Source: JAITMY01 sp031553765
GTDB lineage: Bacteria; Bacteroidota; Bacteroidia; Bacteroidales; UBA932
NCBI GenBank assembly: GCA_031553765.1
Contig: JAVBKY010000006.1
Span: 314,798 to 378,797 of the forward strand
DNA length: 64,000 nucleotides
Direction: 5' to 3'
Of this stretch, positions 42,817-51,748 are shown piece by piece. The notes beneath the pieces are model-generated. The model was not told the origin of the DNA. It was given only the letters and a program-made list of their open reading frames with translations, and searched no databases. A program made the position numbers and the translations under genes. The stretch's first letter is position 1. Each line of letters begins with the position of its first letter.

Positions 42817-43812
42817 ATGAGTACAAACGTAAACATTAAGGAGTTAAACGACAGAATACAAGCGGAGAGTGCCTTTGTGGACATTCTCAACATGGAAATG
42901 TCAAAGGTAATTGTTGGGCAAAAACACCTCACCGAGAGCCTGCTCATAGGCTTGCTGAGTAACGGACACGTACTGCTTGAAGGGGTTCCCGGACTGGCTA
43001 AAACATTAGCAATTAGCACGCTATCAAATATTATTGATGCTAAATTCAGCCGCATACAGTTTACACCCGACCTCCTTCCCGCCGACCTTTTGGGTACCAT
43101 GATTTACAGCCAAAAGAAGGAAGAATTTCAGGTAAAGCTCGGCCCCATATTTGCCAACTTTATACTGGCGGACGAAATCAACCGCTCTCCGGCAAAAGTG
43201 CAGAGCGCCTTGCTCGAAGCCATGCAGGAGCGTCAGGTTACCCTTGGCGACCAAACCTATAAGTTACCCCAGCCGTTCCTTGTAATGGCTACGCAAAACC
43301 CGCTGGAGCAGGAAGGTACCTACCCTCTTCCCGAGGCGCAGGTTGACCGTTTCATGCTAAAGGTTATCATTTCTTATCCTAAAAAAGAGGAGGAGAAATT
43401 GATTATCCGTCAGAATGTAGCAGGCGAATTCCCAAAGCCCACCAAGGCACTGAAGCCCGAAGATATTGTAAAGGCCCGCAATGTAGTACGTGATGTGTAC
43501 ATGGACGAAAAAATTGAGCGCTACATTGTAGATATCGTTTACGCCACCCGTACACCCGAGGACTACAAGTTGAATAACCTCAACGGGCTAATCAGCTACG
43601 GCGGTTCGCCCCGTGCCAGCATCAGCCTGTCCATGGCAGCTAAGGCTTACGCCTTCATTAAGCGTCGCGGCTACGTAATTCCAGAGGACGTACGCGCCGT
43701 AAGCTATGACGTACTGCGCCACCGCATTGGCCTCACCTACGAAGCCGAAGCCGATAATGTAACCAGCGAGGATATCATTACACAAATCCTTAACGCAGTT
43801 GAAGTTCCATAG
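42817..43812 (+). CDS. MoxR-family AAA+ ATPase (Bat operon)
   Basis: The 331-residue AAA+ protein has Walker A GVPGLAKT, Walker B with FILADEINRSPAKVQSALLE, and sensor 1 MATQNPLEQEGTYPL. MoxR ATPases act as chaperones for von Willebrand factor A (VWA) proteins, matching the batA and batB genes that follow. It begins the ten-gene run 42817-54158. The 175 bases upstream hold an AT-rich stretch with no clear promoter match. Confidence 0.95.
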   Translation: MSTNVNIKELNDRIQAESAFVDILNMEMSKVIVGQKHLTESLLIGLLSNGHVLLEGVPGLAKTLAISTLSNIIDAKFSRIQFTPDLLPADLLGTMIYSQKKEEFQVKLGPIFANFILADEINRSPAKVQSALLEAMQERQVTLGDQTYKLPQPFLVMATQNPLEQEGTYPLPEAQVDRFMLKVIISYPKKEEEKLIIRQNVAGEFPKPTKALKPEDIVKARNVVRDVYMDEKIERYIVDIVYATRTPEDYKLNNLNGLISYGGSPRASISLSMAAKAYAFIKRRGYVIPEDVRAVSYDVLRHRIGLTYEAEADNVTSEDIITQILNAVEVP

Positions 43813-43821
43813 CCAAGCGCA

Positions 43822-43946
43822 CGTCATTGCGAGGAGGAACGACGAAGCAATCTCCTGCCTTGTGGAATATACGCGTTACTTGAGATTGCTTCGCTACACT
43901 CGCAACCGCAGCCCTGAAAGGGCAAGTTCGGCGGAGCCAATGACGC
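43822..43946. repeat. Palindromic repeat, GAGGAGGAACGACG family, copy 2
   Basis: CGTCATTGCGAGGAGGAACG then ACGAAGCAATCTCC is mirrored by GAGATTGCTTCG, CACTCGCAA and CCAATGACG. It separates the moxR and DUF58 genes. Confidence 0.8.
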
Positions 43947-43970
43947 CTCGATAAAGTTGTAATGCTTTTA

Positions 43971-44852
43971 ATGGAAACTACCGAATTAATAAAAAAAGTT
44001 CGCAAGATTGAAATCAAATCGCGCGGTCTCTCTCGGCAAATATTTGCGGGAGAGTATCATAGCGCGTTTAAAGGGCGTGGTATGGCCTTTAGTGAGGTGC
44101 GTGAGTACCAGTATGGCGACGAAATTCGCAACATCGACTGGAACGTAACCGCCCGCCACAACACCCCCTTTGTAAAGGTTTTTGAAGAAGAACGTGAGTT
44201 GACCGTAATGCTGCTTATTGATGTGAGCGGCTCGCGCATGTTCGGTACCACTGATAAAATCAAAAAAGATTTGATTACCGAGCTGGCAGCCGTGCTGTCA
44301 TTCTCGGCAGGTATGAATAACGATAAGGTGGGCGTAATATTTTTCAGCGATAAAATTGAAAAATTTATTCCTCCCAAAAAAGGTCGTTCGCATACCCTAC
44401 GCATCATACGTGAGCTGTTGGATTTAACCCCGCAAAGCAAGCAAACAGATATTTCGGAGGCGCTACGCTTTTTGACCAACGCCATCAAGAAACGCTGCTC
44501 GGCATTTGTGTTGAGCGACATGCTGGACTTAACCAAAGAGGGTGCTCCCCGCTTTGAAAGCGCGCTGAAAATTGCCGCCAACAAGCACGACTTAGGCGTT
44601 ATTCGCACCTTCGACCAGCGCGAAGTAGAAATGCCCAACGTAGGAATTGTGGAATTGCTGGATGCCGAAACCGGACAAACAAAGTGGGTAGATACCGCCT
44701 CACGCGCCGTGCGCGACACGTACAGTAATTGGTGGAAATCATCGGAGCAAATCATACAGCAAACTCTCTCCAAGTGCAAGGTTGACCACGTGAGCATAAG
44801 CACAGGCGAAGATTATGTGAGACCGCTGATAAAGTTGTTTAAACAGAGATAA
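43971..44852 (+). CDS. DUF58 protein (Bat operon)
   Basis: The 293-residue protein carries the DUF58 motif YQYGDEIRNIDWNVTAR and, further on, a VWA-like strand VMLLIDVSGSRMFG with a MIDAS-type DxSxS. It is a standard partner of MoxR in bacterial VWA operons. The ATG at 43971 gives the family N-terminus METTELIKKVRKIEIKSRG; one at 43962 would add only three residues. Confidence 0.92.
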   Translation: METTELIKKVRKIEIKSRGLSRQIFAGEYHSAFKGRGMAFSEVREYQYGDEIRNIDWNVTARHNTPFVKVFEEERELTVMLLIDVSGSRMFGTTDKIKKDLITELAAVLSFSAGMNNDKVGVIFFSDKIEKFIPPKKGRSHTLRIIRELLDLTPQSKQTDISEALRFLTNAIKKRCSAFVLSDMLDLTKEGAPRFESALKIAANKHDLGVIRTFDQREVEMPNVGIVELLDAETGQTKWVDTASRAVRDTYSNWWKSSEQIIQQTLSKCKVDHVSISTGEDYVRPLIKLFKQR

Positions 44853-44860
44853 AACATTTT

Positions 44861-44930
44861 GAGATTGCCTCCTCCTCGCAATGACGTTCCCCGAGGCGTC
44901 ATTGCGAGGAGGAACGACGAAGCAATCTCA
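44861..44930. repeat. Palindromic repeat, GAGGAGGAACGACG family, copy 3
   Basis: GAGATTGCCTCCTCCTCGCA and ATGACG are followed by the inverted CGTCATTGCGAGGAGGAACG with ACGAAGCAATCTC. The order of the arms is reversed compared with the copy at 43822. Confidence 0.8.
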
Positions 44931-44943
44931 TAACAATAAAAAT

Positions 44944-45942
44944 ATGACTTTTATTAAAAAAGTAATATTACTCCTTATGCTCACCGCAGGCATCCACACC
45001 GCCTCTGCGCAGGAAATGCTCATTAAGTTATCGCTTGATAGGGACAGCATTCTTGTGGGCGACCAAGTAGACATGACGTTGGATGTGGCGTATGACAAGG
45101 CCATTCAATTTTCGTTCCCCGCGCTTGGCGACACGCTGATGCCGGGTATTGAAATTTTAAAAACCTCTAAAATTGATACGCTACGAAGCAAGAAAAACGA
45201 GAACCTGATTAACGTGCAGCGCAAGTACACGATCACCTCGTTTGACGGAGGAATAGCCTACGTACTGCCACAAATTTCCTTTGCGCTGGGTCATGGCGAA
45301 GTAGTGGACACGTTTACCTCCAACCAACTTACGCTAAAGGTAGCCTTTCCTCCTATGGATAGCACCTTTGTACTTAACGACATTAAACCGCCTGTTAAAT
45401 ATCCCGTTACCTTTTTAGAGGCGCTACCCTATGTTGGCGGAGGGTTGCTGCTTATCGCGCTCATTGCGTTTTTGATTTACTACATCGACCAAAGGCGTAA
45501 GAATCAACCTGTGTTCTTTAAGCCAAAGCCCAAAGAGCCCGCACACATAATAGCCCTGCGTGACTTGGATAAGCTTAAGCACGACCAGCTGTGGCAGCAT
45601 GGAAAGGTGAAAGATTTCTACACCCGCATATCGGAAATTATACGCGTGTACATTGAGGATAGGTACCAAATTCAGGCTATGGAGCAAACATCCGACGAAA
45701 TTCTACGTTCGTTCTACGAAGCTAAAGTTTGTGACAAGGCATTAGTAGATAAACTTCGCGAAGTATTCTATGTGTCTGACCTTGCAAAGTTTGCCAAGTA
45801 CACACCGCAACCCGACGAGAACGAAACAAGCCTGACCAATATTTACTCTTTTGTAGAAAGAACAAAGTTGGAGGTTAGCAACGTTGCGCCTCAAAGCGAA
45901 ACAGAATCAAGCACAACTACGGATTCAGAGCAACATGTTTAG
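44944..45942 (+). CDS. Membrane-anchored DUF4381-like protein of the Bat operon
   Basis: The 332-residue protein has an N-terminal signal peptide (LLLMLTAGIHTASAQ), a beta-rich periplasmic domain (about residues 22-155), one transmembrane segment near residue 165 (VGGGLLLIALIAFLIYYI), and a cytoplasmic part with RDLDKLKHDQLWQHGKVKDF and FYTRISEIIRVYIEDRYQI. The last part is typical of DUF4381 and BatD-type C-termini. It stands where the small accessory gene before batA is found in Bacteroidota Bat operons. Its last 8 bases overlap batA. Confidence 0.8.
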   Translation: MTFIKKVILLLMLTAGIHTASAQEMLIKLSLDRDSILVGDQVDMTLDVAYDKAIQFSFPALGDTLMPGIEILKTSKIDTLRSKKNENLINVQRKYTITSFDGGIAYVLPQISFALGHGEVVDTFTSNQLTLKVAFPPMDSTFVLNDIKPPVKYPVTFLEALPYVGGGLLLIALIAFLIYYIDQRRKNQPVFFKPKPKEPAHIIALRDLDKLKHDQLWQHGKVKDFYTRISEIIRVYIEDRYQIQAMEQTSDEILRSFYEAKVCDKALVDKLREVFYVSDLAKFAKYTPQPDENETSLTNIYSFVERTKLEVSNVAPQSETESSTTTDSEQHV

Positions 45943-46930
45943 AGATTTAGTATTCATACAACCCAAGTTTTTGTGGCTGCTGTTGCTGCTACCACTGCTG
46001 GCTGCGTGGTACATATTTGTAACTTGCCGTAAAAAACCAACGCTTCAAATTTCGAGCATCACTCCGCTGCAAGGCGTAGGACGTAGCATGCTGTACTATC
46101 TGCAACACGCGCCCTTTGTTCTACGCTGCTTGGCGCTCACCTTTATATTTGTAGCGCTGGCACGCCCGCAATCCGCCAGCAAATCCGAAAGCGTTTACAC
46201 CGAAGGCATTGACATTATTTTGTCGCTCGACATATCAAGTAGTATGCTTGCACGCGACTTCAAGCCCGACCGCCTGCAAGCTGCAAAAGATATAGGCACA
46301 CAGTTTATAGCCGAGCGTCCAAACGACCGCATAGGGTTGGTAGTATTTGCCGGAGAAAGTTTTACACAATGCCCCCTCACCACCGACCGCATTACCCTCA
46401 TTAACCTGATGAAGGATGTGGAGTGTGGCATGATTGAGGACGGCACCGCCATTGGTAATGGCCTGGCAACGGCCGTATCACGCCTTAAGGATAGCAAATC
46501 GGTTAGCCGCGTGGTAATACTGCTCACCGATGGTGTTAATAACCGAGGCGAAGTAGCGCCACTCACCGCCGCCGAAATTGCCAAAACTTACGGCATACGA
46601 GTTTACACCATTGGTATAGGCTCCATGGGTACAGCACCCTACCCCGTAATGACGCCCTATGGCGTACAGCTGCAGCAAATGCCTGTAGAAATTGACGAGG
46701 ATATGCTACGCAAAATAGCCGACATGACCGACGGACAATACTTCCGCGCCACCAGCAATACTAAGCTGCTTGAAATTTATGGAGAGATAAACAAGCTGGA
46801 GCGCAACAAAGTAGAAGTAGATTCGCTCATGCACCACAAGGAGGAATACACGCCATTTGCATTAATGGCATTGGCTTGCCTGCTGTTTGAAATGCTTTTG
46901 AGATTAACTGTACTAAAAAGAATTCCGTAA
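45935..46930 (+). CDS. batA: Aerotolerance protein BatA (VWA domain)
   Basis: The 331-residue protein has two N-terminal transmembrane segments (LWLLLLLPLLAAWYIFV and FVLRCLALTFIFVAL). A VWA domain with MIDAS motif LSLDISSSMLARDFKPDR follows, with GLVVFAGESFTQCPLTTDR and ILLTDGVNNRGEVAPL, and a C-terminal membrane segment. Bat proteins in Bacteroides support oxygen tolerance; the molecular mechanism is not known. The ATG at 45935 overlaps the end of the previous gene, showing translational coupling. Confidence 0.93.
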   Translation: MFRDLVFIQPKFLWLLLLLPLLAAWYIFVTCRKKPTLQISSITPLQGVGRSMLYYLQHAPFVLRCLALTFIFVALARPQSASKSESVYTEGIDIILSLDISSSMLARDFKPDRLQAAKDIGTQFIAERPNDRIGLVVFAGESFTQCPLTTDRITLINLMKDVECGMIEDGTAIGNGLATAVSRLKDSKSVSRVVILLTDGVNNRGEVAPLTAAEIAKTYGIRVYTIGIGSMGTAPYPVMTPYGVQLQQMPVEIDEDMLRKIADMTDGQYFRATSNTKLLEIYGEINKLERNKVEVDSLMHHKEEYTPFALMALACLLFEMLLRLTVLKRIP

Positions 46931-46937
46931 AGCCCCA

Positions 46938-47003
46938 CTGTCATCCCGAACTTGATTCGGGATCTCCCAATCAGGAGATTGCGGGTCAAACCCGCAATGA
47001 CAA
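46938..47003. repeat. Palindromic repeat GTCATCCCGAAC...GCGGGTCAAACCCGC
   Basis: CCCGAACTTGATTCGGG and GCGGGTCAAACCCGC are two hairpins. The whole is framed by TGTCATCCC and GCAATGACA. It fills most of the batA-batB gap. Confidence 0.7.
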
Positions 47004-47052
47004 AAGGACTAGCAACCTTTAGAATTTTGACTGACGACTTTAGACTTTATAT

Positions 47053-48075
47053 ATGTTTCGTTTTGCACAACCCGAATACCTAATCCTGCTGCTGCTAATC
47101 CCTATTATAGCAGTAGCGTACGGCTTGTACCTACGTAGAAGACGCAAGGCGTTGTCGCGCTTTGGCAACATTGAAACCATACGCCAGCTTATGCCCAGCG
47201 CTTCGGTGGCACGCGGCTGGATAAAAATGACATTTTGGTTACTGGCATTTTTCTTCTTTGTACTGGGCTTATGCCGGCCACAATTGGGTGCTAGGGTAAA
47301 AGAAGTTAAGCGTAAGGGAGCCGAAATTATTATTGCGCTCGACGTATCCAACAGCATGATGGCGCAGGACTTCGCGCCCAACCGCCTTGAAAATGCCAAG
47401 CGTGCCATTGCCCGCCTTGTTGACCAATTAGGCAACGACCGCATAGGTCTCATCGTTTTTGCCGGTGATGCTTACATTCAGCTCCCCATCACGAGCGACT
47501 ACGTTTCGGCAAAGCTATTTTTGAATTCCATCAACACGGGCATAGTACCCAAGCAAGGTACTGCCATAGGCAAAGCCATTACCACCGCCATTCGCTCTTT
47601 CTCGCTGCAAAGCGAAAACAGCCGCGCCCTCATTATTATTTCTGATGGTGAAAACCACGAGGATAATCCGGTAGAAGCAGCACAATTGGCTGCCAAGGAA
47701 GGTATAAAAATTTACGCCATAGGTATAGGTTCTCCGCAAGGCAGCCCCATTCCGCTTAAGGAAGGCGGGCTAATGAAGGACCGCGAGGGTAACATGGTAG
47801 TAACCCGCTTGGACGAGGCCGTACTGGAAGATGTAGCAAAAGCAGGCAACGGCATGTACGTGCGCGCAACACCTACCAATCTTGGGTTAAACGATATTGT
47901 AAGCGATATACGCAAGTTGGAAAAACAAGAGCTGTCAAGCGTTATTTACGAAGATTTTAATGAGCAATTCCACTACTTTTTCATACTTGCTGTACTTTTA
48001 CTTGTAGTAGAAGTGCTGCTGCTTGAACGCAAGAGCCCGTGGAGAAATATGTTTGATTTTTTAAATAAAAAATAA
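47053..48075 (+). CDS. batB: Aerotolerance protein BatB (VWA domain)
   Basis: This 340-residue relative of BatA has N-terminal transmembrane segments (YLILLLLIPIIAVAYGLYL and MTFWLLAFFFFVLGLCRPQ). Its VWA domain carries IALDVSNSMMAQDFAPNRLE (MIDAS), GLIVFAGDAYIQLPITSDY and IIISDGENHEDNP. The C-terminal segment FILAVLLLVVEVLLLERKSPW is the last membrane helix. It probably forms a complex with BatA in the inner membrane. Confidence 0.93.
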   Translation: MFRFAQPEYLILLLLIPIIAVAYGLYLRRRRKALSRFGNIETIRQLMPSASVARGWIKMTFWLLAFFFFVLGLCRPQLGARVKEVKRKGAEIIIALDVSNSMMAQDFAPNRLENAKRAIARLVDQLGNDRIGLIVFAGDAYIQLPITSDYVSAKLFLNSINTGIVPKQGTAIGKAITTAIRSFSLQSENSRALIIISDGENHEDNPVEAAQLAAKEGIKIYAIGIGSPQGSPIPLKEGGLMKDREGNMVVTRLDEAVLEDVAKAGNGMYVRATPTNLGLNDIVSDIRKLEKQELSSVIYEDFNEQFHYFFILAVLLLVVEVLLLERKSPWRNMFDFLNKK

Positions 48076-48082
48076 CCAAATC

Positions 48083-48170
48083 GTGGGCTGTCACCCTGAG
48101 CCTGTCGAAGGGGTGCGGCGGGGGCAAATCCTCCCACATACTTCGACAGGCTCAGTATGACAACACACGG
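48083..48170. repeat. Full palindromic TTCGACAGGCTCAG element, copy B
   Basis: The arms CACCCTGAGCCTGTCGAAGG and ACTTCGACAGGCTCAGTATG enclose GGGTGCGGCGGGGGCAAATC. It is nearly identical to 12972-13054 and lies between batB and batC. Confidence 0.85.
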
Positions 48171-48180
48171 AGCAGAACAA

Positions 48181-48966
48181 ATGAGATTAAAATTATTCAT
48201 ATTATTTACCTTACTACCTACCCTTTTGCTGGCGGCCAAGCAGCCCGAGCGTAAGGATATCCGCACAGGTAATAAGGAGTACAAAAATGGCGAATACGGC
48301 GAAGCCGAATTGAGCTATCGCCGCGCTATGGAGAAGGCTCCCGCCCAACCTAACGCCAAGTACAACTTGGGTAACGCGCTCTACAAGCAAATTGACTCTA
48401 CACTGGTGCAAACCGCTCCCGAAGAGGCAAAACAAAAGTTGGAACAGGTGCATAAGTTGTACGAAAATGCTGCCGAAACATATACGGACGATAAGCAAAA
48501 GGCTGCTGCCTACTACAATGAGGGTAACACCTTTCTGCGTGAGCAAAATTTTGACGCAGCTATTGATGCCTACAAAAAATCGCTGCGCTTAAACCCCAGC
48601 GACATGGAGGCTAAGCAAAATCTTGTTTTTGCGCAAGCCATGAAAAATCAGCAGCAGCAAAACCCACAGCAACAACAGCAGAATCAGGACAAAAACAAGG
48701 ATGACAAGGATAAGGACAAAGATAAGGACCAGAATAAAGATCAAAATCAGGATAAGCAGGACCAGCAACAGCAACCTCAGGATAATCAAGACCAGAACAA
48801 GGATAAAAAAGATCAGCAGCAGCAACAACAGGAGCAAAAAATATCAAAGGAAGATGCTCAACGTATGTTGCAGGCTTTAGAGCAGCAAGAAAAGGATACG
48901 CAGGAGAAGGTTAAAAAGGAAAAAGCACAAAAAGCGCAGCAGCGTAACAGCGGAAAAAATTGGTAA
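48181..48966 (+). CDS. batC: BatC (TPR protein with Gln/Asp/Lys-rich tail)
   Basis: The 261-residue protein has a hydrophobic N-terminus (MRLKLFILFTLLPTLLLAAK; signal peptide or anchor), TPR helices (AELSYRRAMEKAPAQPNAKY, AIDAYKKSLRLNPSDME) and, from about residue 158, a low-complexity tail of Gln, Asp, Lys and Asn. The start at 48181 gives the signal peptide; the upstream ATG at 48157 lies at the edge of a repeat. It belongs to the Bat complex. Confidence 0.88.
   Translation: MRLKLFILFTLLPTLLLAAKQPERKDIRTGNKEYKNGEYGEAELSYRRAMEKAPAQPNAKYNLGNALYKQIDSTLVQTAPEEAKQKLEQVHKLYENAAETYTDDKQKAAAYYNEGNTFLREQNFDAAIDAYKKSLRLNPSDMEAKQNLVFAQAMKNQQQQNPQQQQQNQDKNKDDKDKDKDKDQNKDQNQDKQDQQQQPQDNQDQNKDKKDQQQQQQEQKISKEDAQRMLQALEQQEKDTQEKVKKEKAQKAQQRNSGKNW
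48648..48840 (+). repeat. Low-complexity coding repeat in batC
   Basis: CAGCAACAACAGCAG-type and GATAAGGACAAAGATAAGGA-type tracts encode poly-Gln and Asp-Lys stretches. Slippage at such tracts could vary the length of the BatC tail between strains. Confidence 0.7.
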
Positions 48967-48996
48967 ACAAACAGCTATTAGCTTCTACATAATTTT

Positions 48997-50838
48997 ATGT
49001 TCAAAAAATCTGGTTTCATATTTAAGGCGGTGCCTGCACTACTGCTCGCTCTGCTATGGACCGTCAGCGTAAAAGCCGAGGGGCTATCGCTGGAGGTACA
49101 GACACCGCGTGTAGTCAGCACAGGTGAGGTATTCCGCCTCACCTTTGTTGCTAACAGTAAGGTAGATAACTTTATCGCGCCAAGCGTAGAGGGCTTCACT
49201 ATTACCGCTGGTCCGGCACAATCTACCAGCACCAGCGTAAGCATTGTAAATGGCAAGGTTACACAAAGCGCTACCACTTCATTTACCTACACGCTATATG
49301 CCGAGAAGGAGGGCAAATTCGCTATTGGCTCTGCCAAAGTAAAATCAGGAAGCGATGAGGCACAAACGCAACCCTTCAGCATTGAATGCGTCAAAGCCAA
49401 TACCCAACAACAGGCAGCAGCCCAACAAAGCGGCAGCAGCAATACAGGGAAGGCTACGGCAAGCAGCAATACCGGCAACGACAATAATATTTTTGTAGCA
49501 GTTACCCCAAGTAAAACTGAATTATACCGCGGTGAACACTTGGTGCTGACCATGAAGTTGTATTCGCAGGGGACAGCCATAGCAGGTTTGGAAAATATGA
49601 AGAAGCCCACCTTCGACGGCTTCTGGAGTCAAGATATTGACGTGCCCACACAAATCAACTTTCAGCGTGAAAACCTCAACGGTACGGTGTATGAGGCCGG
49701 GCTATTGAGCAAGCAGCTGCTATTTCCGCAGCAAACGGGCGACCTCACCATTGGCAGCAGCGAACTTGACGTAATAGTGCAGGTACGCACTCGTCCGCGC
49801 GATATGTTTGAAGACTTTTTTGGCGGAGGCTACCAAAATGTGCGCAAGCACCTGCAATCGAAATCAATAAAAATTAAGGTAAAAGACTTACCCGCTGGAG
49901 CGCCAGCCTCATTCTCGGGTGCTGTGGGCAGCTTCAAAATTGATGCCGCTATATCAAAGGCGAAGCTCACCGCCAACGATGCAACTACGCTTACTATTCG
50001 CATTTCGGGTAATGGCAACCTAAAGTTGGTTAACGTTCCGAAGGCAGAACTACCCGTAGATTTTGAGGTATATGACACCAAAACCACCGAAAACATAAAG
50101 AATTCTGATGTTGGTTCCAACGGCTACCGCCAGTTTGAAATTCCGCTTATTCCGCGCAGCGCCGGTGATTTCACCATTCCGCCTATTGAGTTTACCTACT
50201 TCAACCCCAACACGGGTAAGTATGTAACGCTGCACACGCAGGAGCAAAAAATCTCGGTAGAAAAGGATAGCCGTGCGCCGCAAGGCTACACCTCGTCCGA
50301 AACCCGCAGGGAGGGTATTAAATTCTTGGGCAAGGATATTCGCTTTATCAACACCACGGAAACGCCTATCGAGCAACATTTCTTTCTTGGTTCATCATGG
50401 TTCTACGTATGCTACATAGTGCTGGTATTGCTGTTTGCCGCAACCTATATGTTACTCAAAAAACGCATTGCTGAAAATAAAAACGTTATATTAGTAAAGA
50501 ATAAAAAGGCCAACAAGGTTGCCAAGAAGCGTCTAAAAACCTCATCTACATTGCTTAAAATGGGTAATGCACAAGGTTTTTACGACGAACTGCTGCGCGC
50601 CATGTGGGGCTACCTGAGCGATAAGTTGAGTATTCCGGTGGCCGAACTTTCGCGCGAAAGCGCACAGCAAGCCTTTGCCGAGCGTAGCATTGAAGAGCCC
50701 TACATTGCTACGTTCCTGAGCGTAATTGACGAGTGCGAATTTGCACGCTACGCTCCCGGCAGCGGCCGCAAGGAAATGGAGCAGGTATACAACGACGCAG
50801 CAGGCGTAATTAGCAAGCTAGAACAAAGAATAAAATAA
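48997..50838 (+). CDS. batD: Aerotolerance protein BatD
   Basis: The 613-residue protein has an N-terminal signal segment (VPALLLALLWTVSVKAEGL), several immunoglobulin-like beta domains (residues about 28-430, including SFTYTLYAEKEGKFAIGSAK and QQTGDLTIGSSELDVIVQV). One transmembrane helix near residue 470 (FYVCYIVLVLLFAATYMLL) is followed by a helical cytoplasmic part. A low-complexity stretch (NTQQQAAAQQSGSSNTGKAT) lies between the first two domains. It probably exposes its large domain to the periplasm within the Bat complex. Confidence 0.92.
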   Translation: MFKKSGFIFKAVPALLLALLWTVSVKAEGLSLEVQTPRVVSTGEVFRLTFVANSKVDNFIAPSVEGFTITAGPAQSTSTSVSIVNGKVTQSATTSFTYTLYAEKEGKFAIGSAKVKSGSDEAQTQPFSIECVKANTQQQAAAQQSGSSNTGKATASSNTGNDNNIFVAVTPSKTELYRGEHLVLTMKLYSQGTAIAGLENMKKPTFDGFWSQDIDVPTQINFQRENLNGTVYEAGLLSKQLLFPQQTGDLTIGSSELDVIVQVRTRPRDMFEDFFGGGYQNVRKHLQSKSIKIKVKDLPAGAPASFSGAVGSFKIDAAISKAKLTANDATTLTIRISGNGNLKLVNVPKAELPVDFEVYDTKTTENIKNSDVGSNGYRQFEIPLIPRSAGDFTIPPIEFTYFNPNTGKYVTLHTQEQKISVEKDSRAPQGYTSSETRREGIKFLGKDIRFINTTETPIEQHFFLGSSWFYVCYIVLVLLFAATYMLLKKRIAENKNVILVKNKKANKVAKKRLKTSSTLLKMGNAQGFYDELLRAMWGYLSDKLSIPVAELSRESAQQAFAERSIEEPYIATFLSVIDECEFARYAPGSGRKEMEQVYNDAAGVISKLEQRIK

Positions 50839-50841
50839 CAA

Positions 50842-50987
50842 TTGATAAACATTTGCTTCGCAAAGGATAAAAGGATAAACGCTCTACGGGTGATAGAATT
50901 TACCATAACACCTTTATCGTGCGAAGCACATTTATCGCGAAGCATTTATCGTTCCGCTTAAGCGGAATATTTATCCTTTTATCTTTT
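50842..50987. repeat. GATAAA/TTTATC repeat element, copy 1
   Basis: AAAGGATAAAAGGATAAA and TTTATCCTTTTATCTTTT form the outer inverted arms. Between them are CTTTATCGTGCGAAGCACA, TTTATCGCGAAGCA and TTCCGCTTAAGCGGAA. A shorter relative is at 60024-60102. It fills the batD-batE gap. Confidence 0.65.
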
Positions 50988-50992
50988 ATAAT

Positions 50993-51748
50993 ATGTCACA
51001 AAAGATATTCACTTTATTACTCGGTCTACTCCTTGCACTCCCTACACTCGCACAGGTAGATACGCTGTGGCAAAAAGCCAATACGCTGTACACCGAAGGC
51101 AAGTACACCGAGGCTGTTGATGCTTATCTGCAGCTGGAAAAAAGCGGAAAGGTAGGTGCTGCACTATTCTACAACACCGCCAACGCCTACTATAAGCAAA
51201 GCGAAATAGCCAAGGCCATTTTGTACTACGAGCGCGCCCTTAAGTTGGCCCCCGCCGACGAGGATATTCTCTACAACCTCGAAATGGCAAACCTGCAAAT
51301 AGTCGATAAAATTGAACCTGTACCACAATTTTTCCTTGTTACATGGTTCAACGCGCTGTACACCTCGCTCAGCTTCGATATGTGGGCTATTGTAGGACTA
51401 CTGCTATTTGTAGTAGTGCTGCTACTCATGATTTTTGTATTTTTCAGCAACTCCACAGGACGCAAAAAATTAGCCTTTCTTATTGCCATAGTGCTGCTCT
51501 GCTTCTCGCTGTTTTCAACCTACATTGCCATACACGAAAAAGGCTTATATAATAAGCATGCCGAAGCAATTATTTTTACTCCTGTAACCTCTATTAAAGG
51601 TTCTCCCGATACTACCGGAGTTGACCTGTTTGTACTGCACGAAGGCACAAAAGTAAAAGTACTGGAAACCATTGGCGACTGGAAGAAAATTAAAACTGCC
51701 GATGGCAACCAAGGTTGGCTACAGGCCAGCAGCATTGAAGCGATATGA
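50993..51748 (+). CDS. batE: BatE (TPR, membrane and SH3-like domains)
   Basis: The 251-residue protein has a signal segment (IFTLLLGLLLALPTLAQ) and TPR helices (LYTEGKYTEAVDAYLQLEKS, AILYYERALKLAPADEDILY). Two transmembrane helices near residues 130-180 and a C-terminal bacterial SH3 domain (ITSIKGSPDTTGVDLFVLHE, then WKKIKTADGNQGWLQAS) follow. The stop codon TGA shares bases with the ATG of the next gene (ATGA at 51745-51748), so the hydrogenase-like gene is translationally coupled to it. Confidence 0.9.
   Translation: MSQKIFTLLLGLLLALPTLAQVDTLWQKANTLYTEGKYTEAVDAYLQLEKSGKVGAALFYNTANAYYKQSEIAKAILYYERALKLAPADEDILYNLEMANLQIVDKIEPVPQFFLVTWFNALYTSLSFDMWAIVGLLLFVVVLLLMIFVFFSNSTGRKKLAFLIAIVLLCFSLFSTYIAIHEKGLYNKHAEAIIFTPVTSIKGSPDTTGVDLFVLHEGTKVKVLETIGDWKKIKTADGNQGWLQASSIEAI

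Noticed and set aside
44057..44803. A 248-codon open frame on the minus strand within the DUF58 gene
   Set aside because: Antisense to a conserved gene with intact motifs; no start context, promoter or recognisable protein.
48589..48837. A Leu/Ile/Val-rich minus-strand frame that looks like a membrane peptide
   Set aside because: It is the complement of the Gln/Asp/Lys-rich tail of batC; the hydrophobic composition is forced by that low-complexity DNA.
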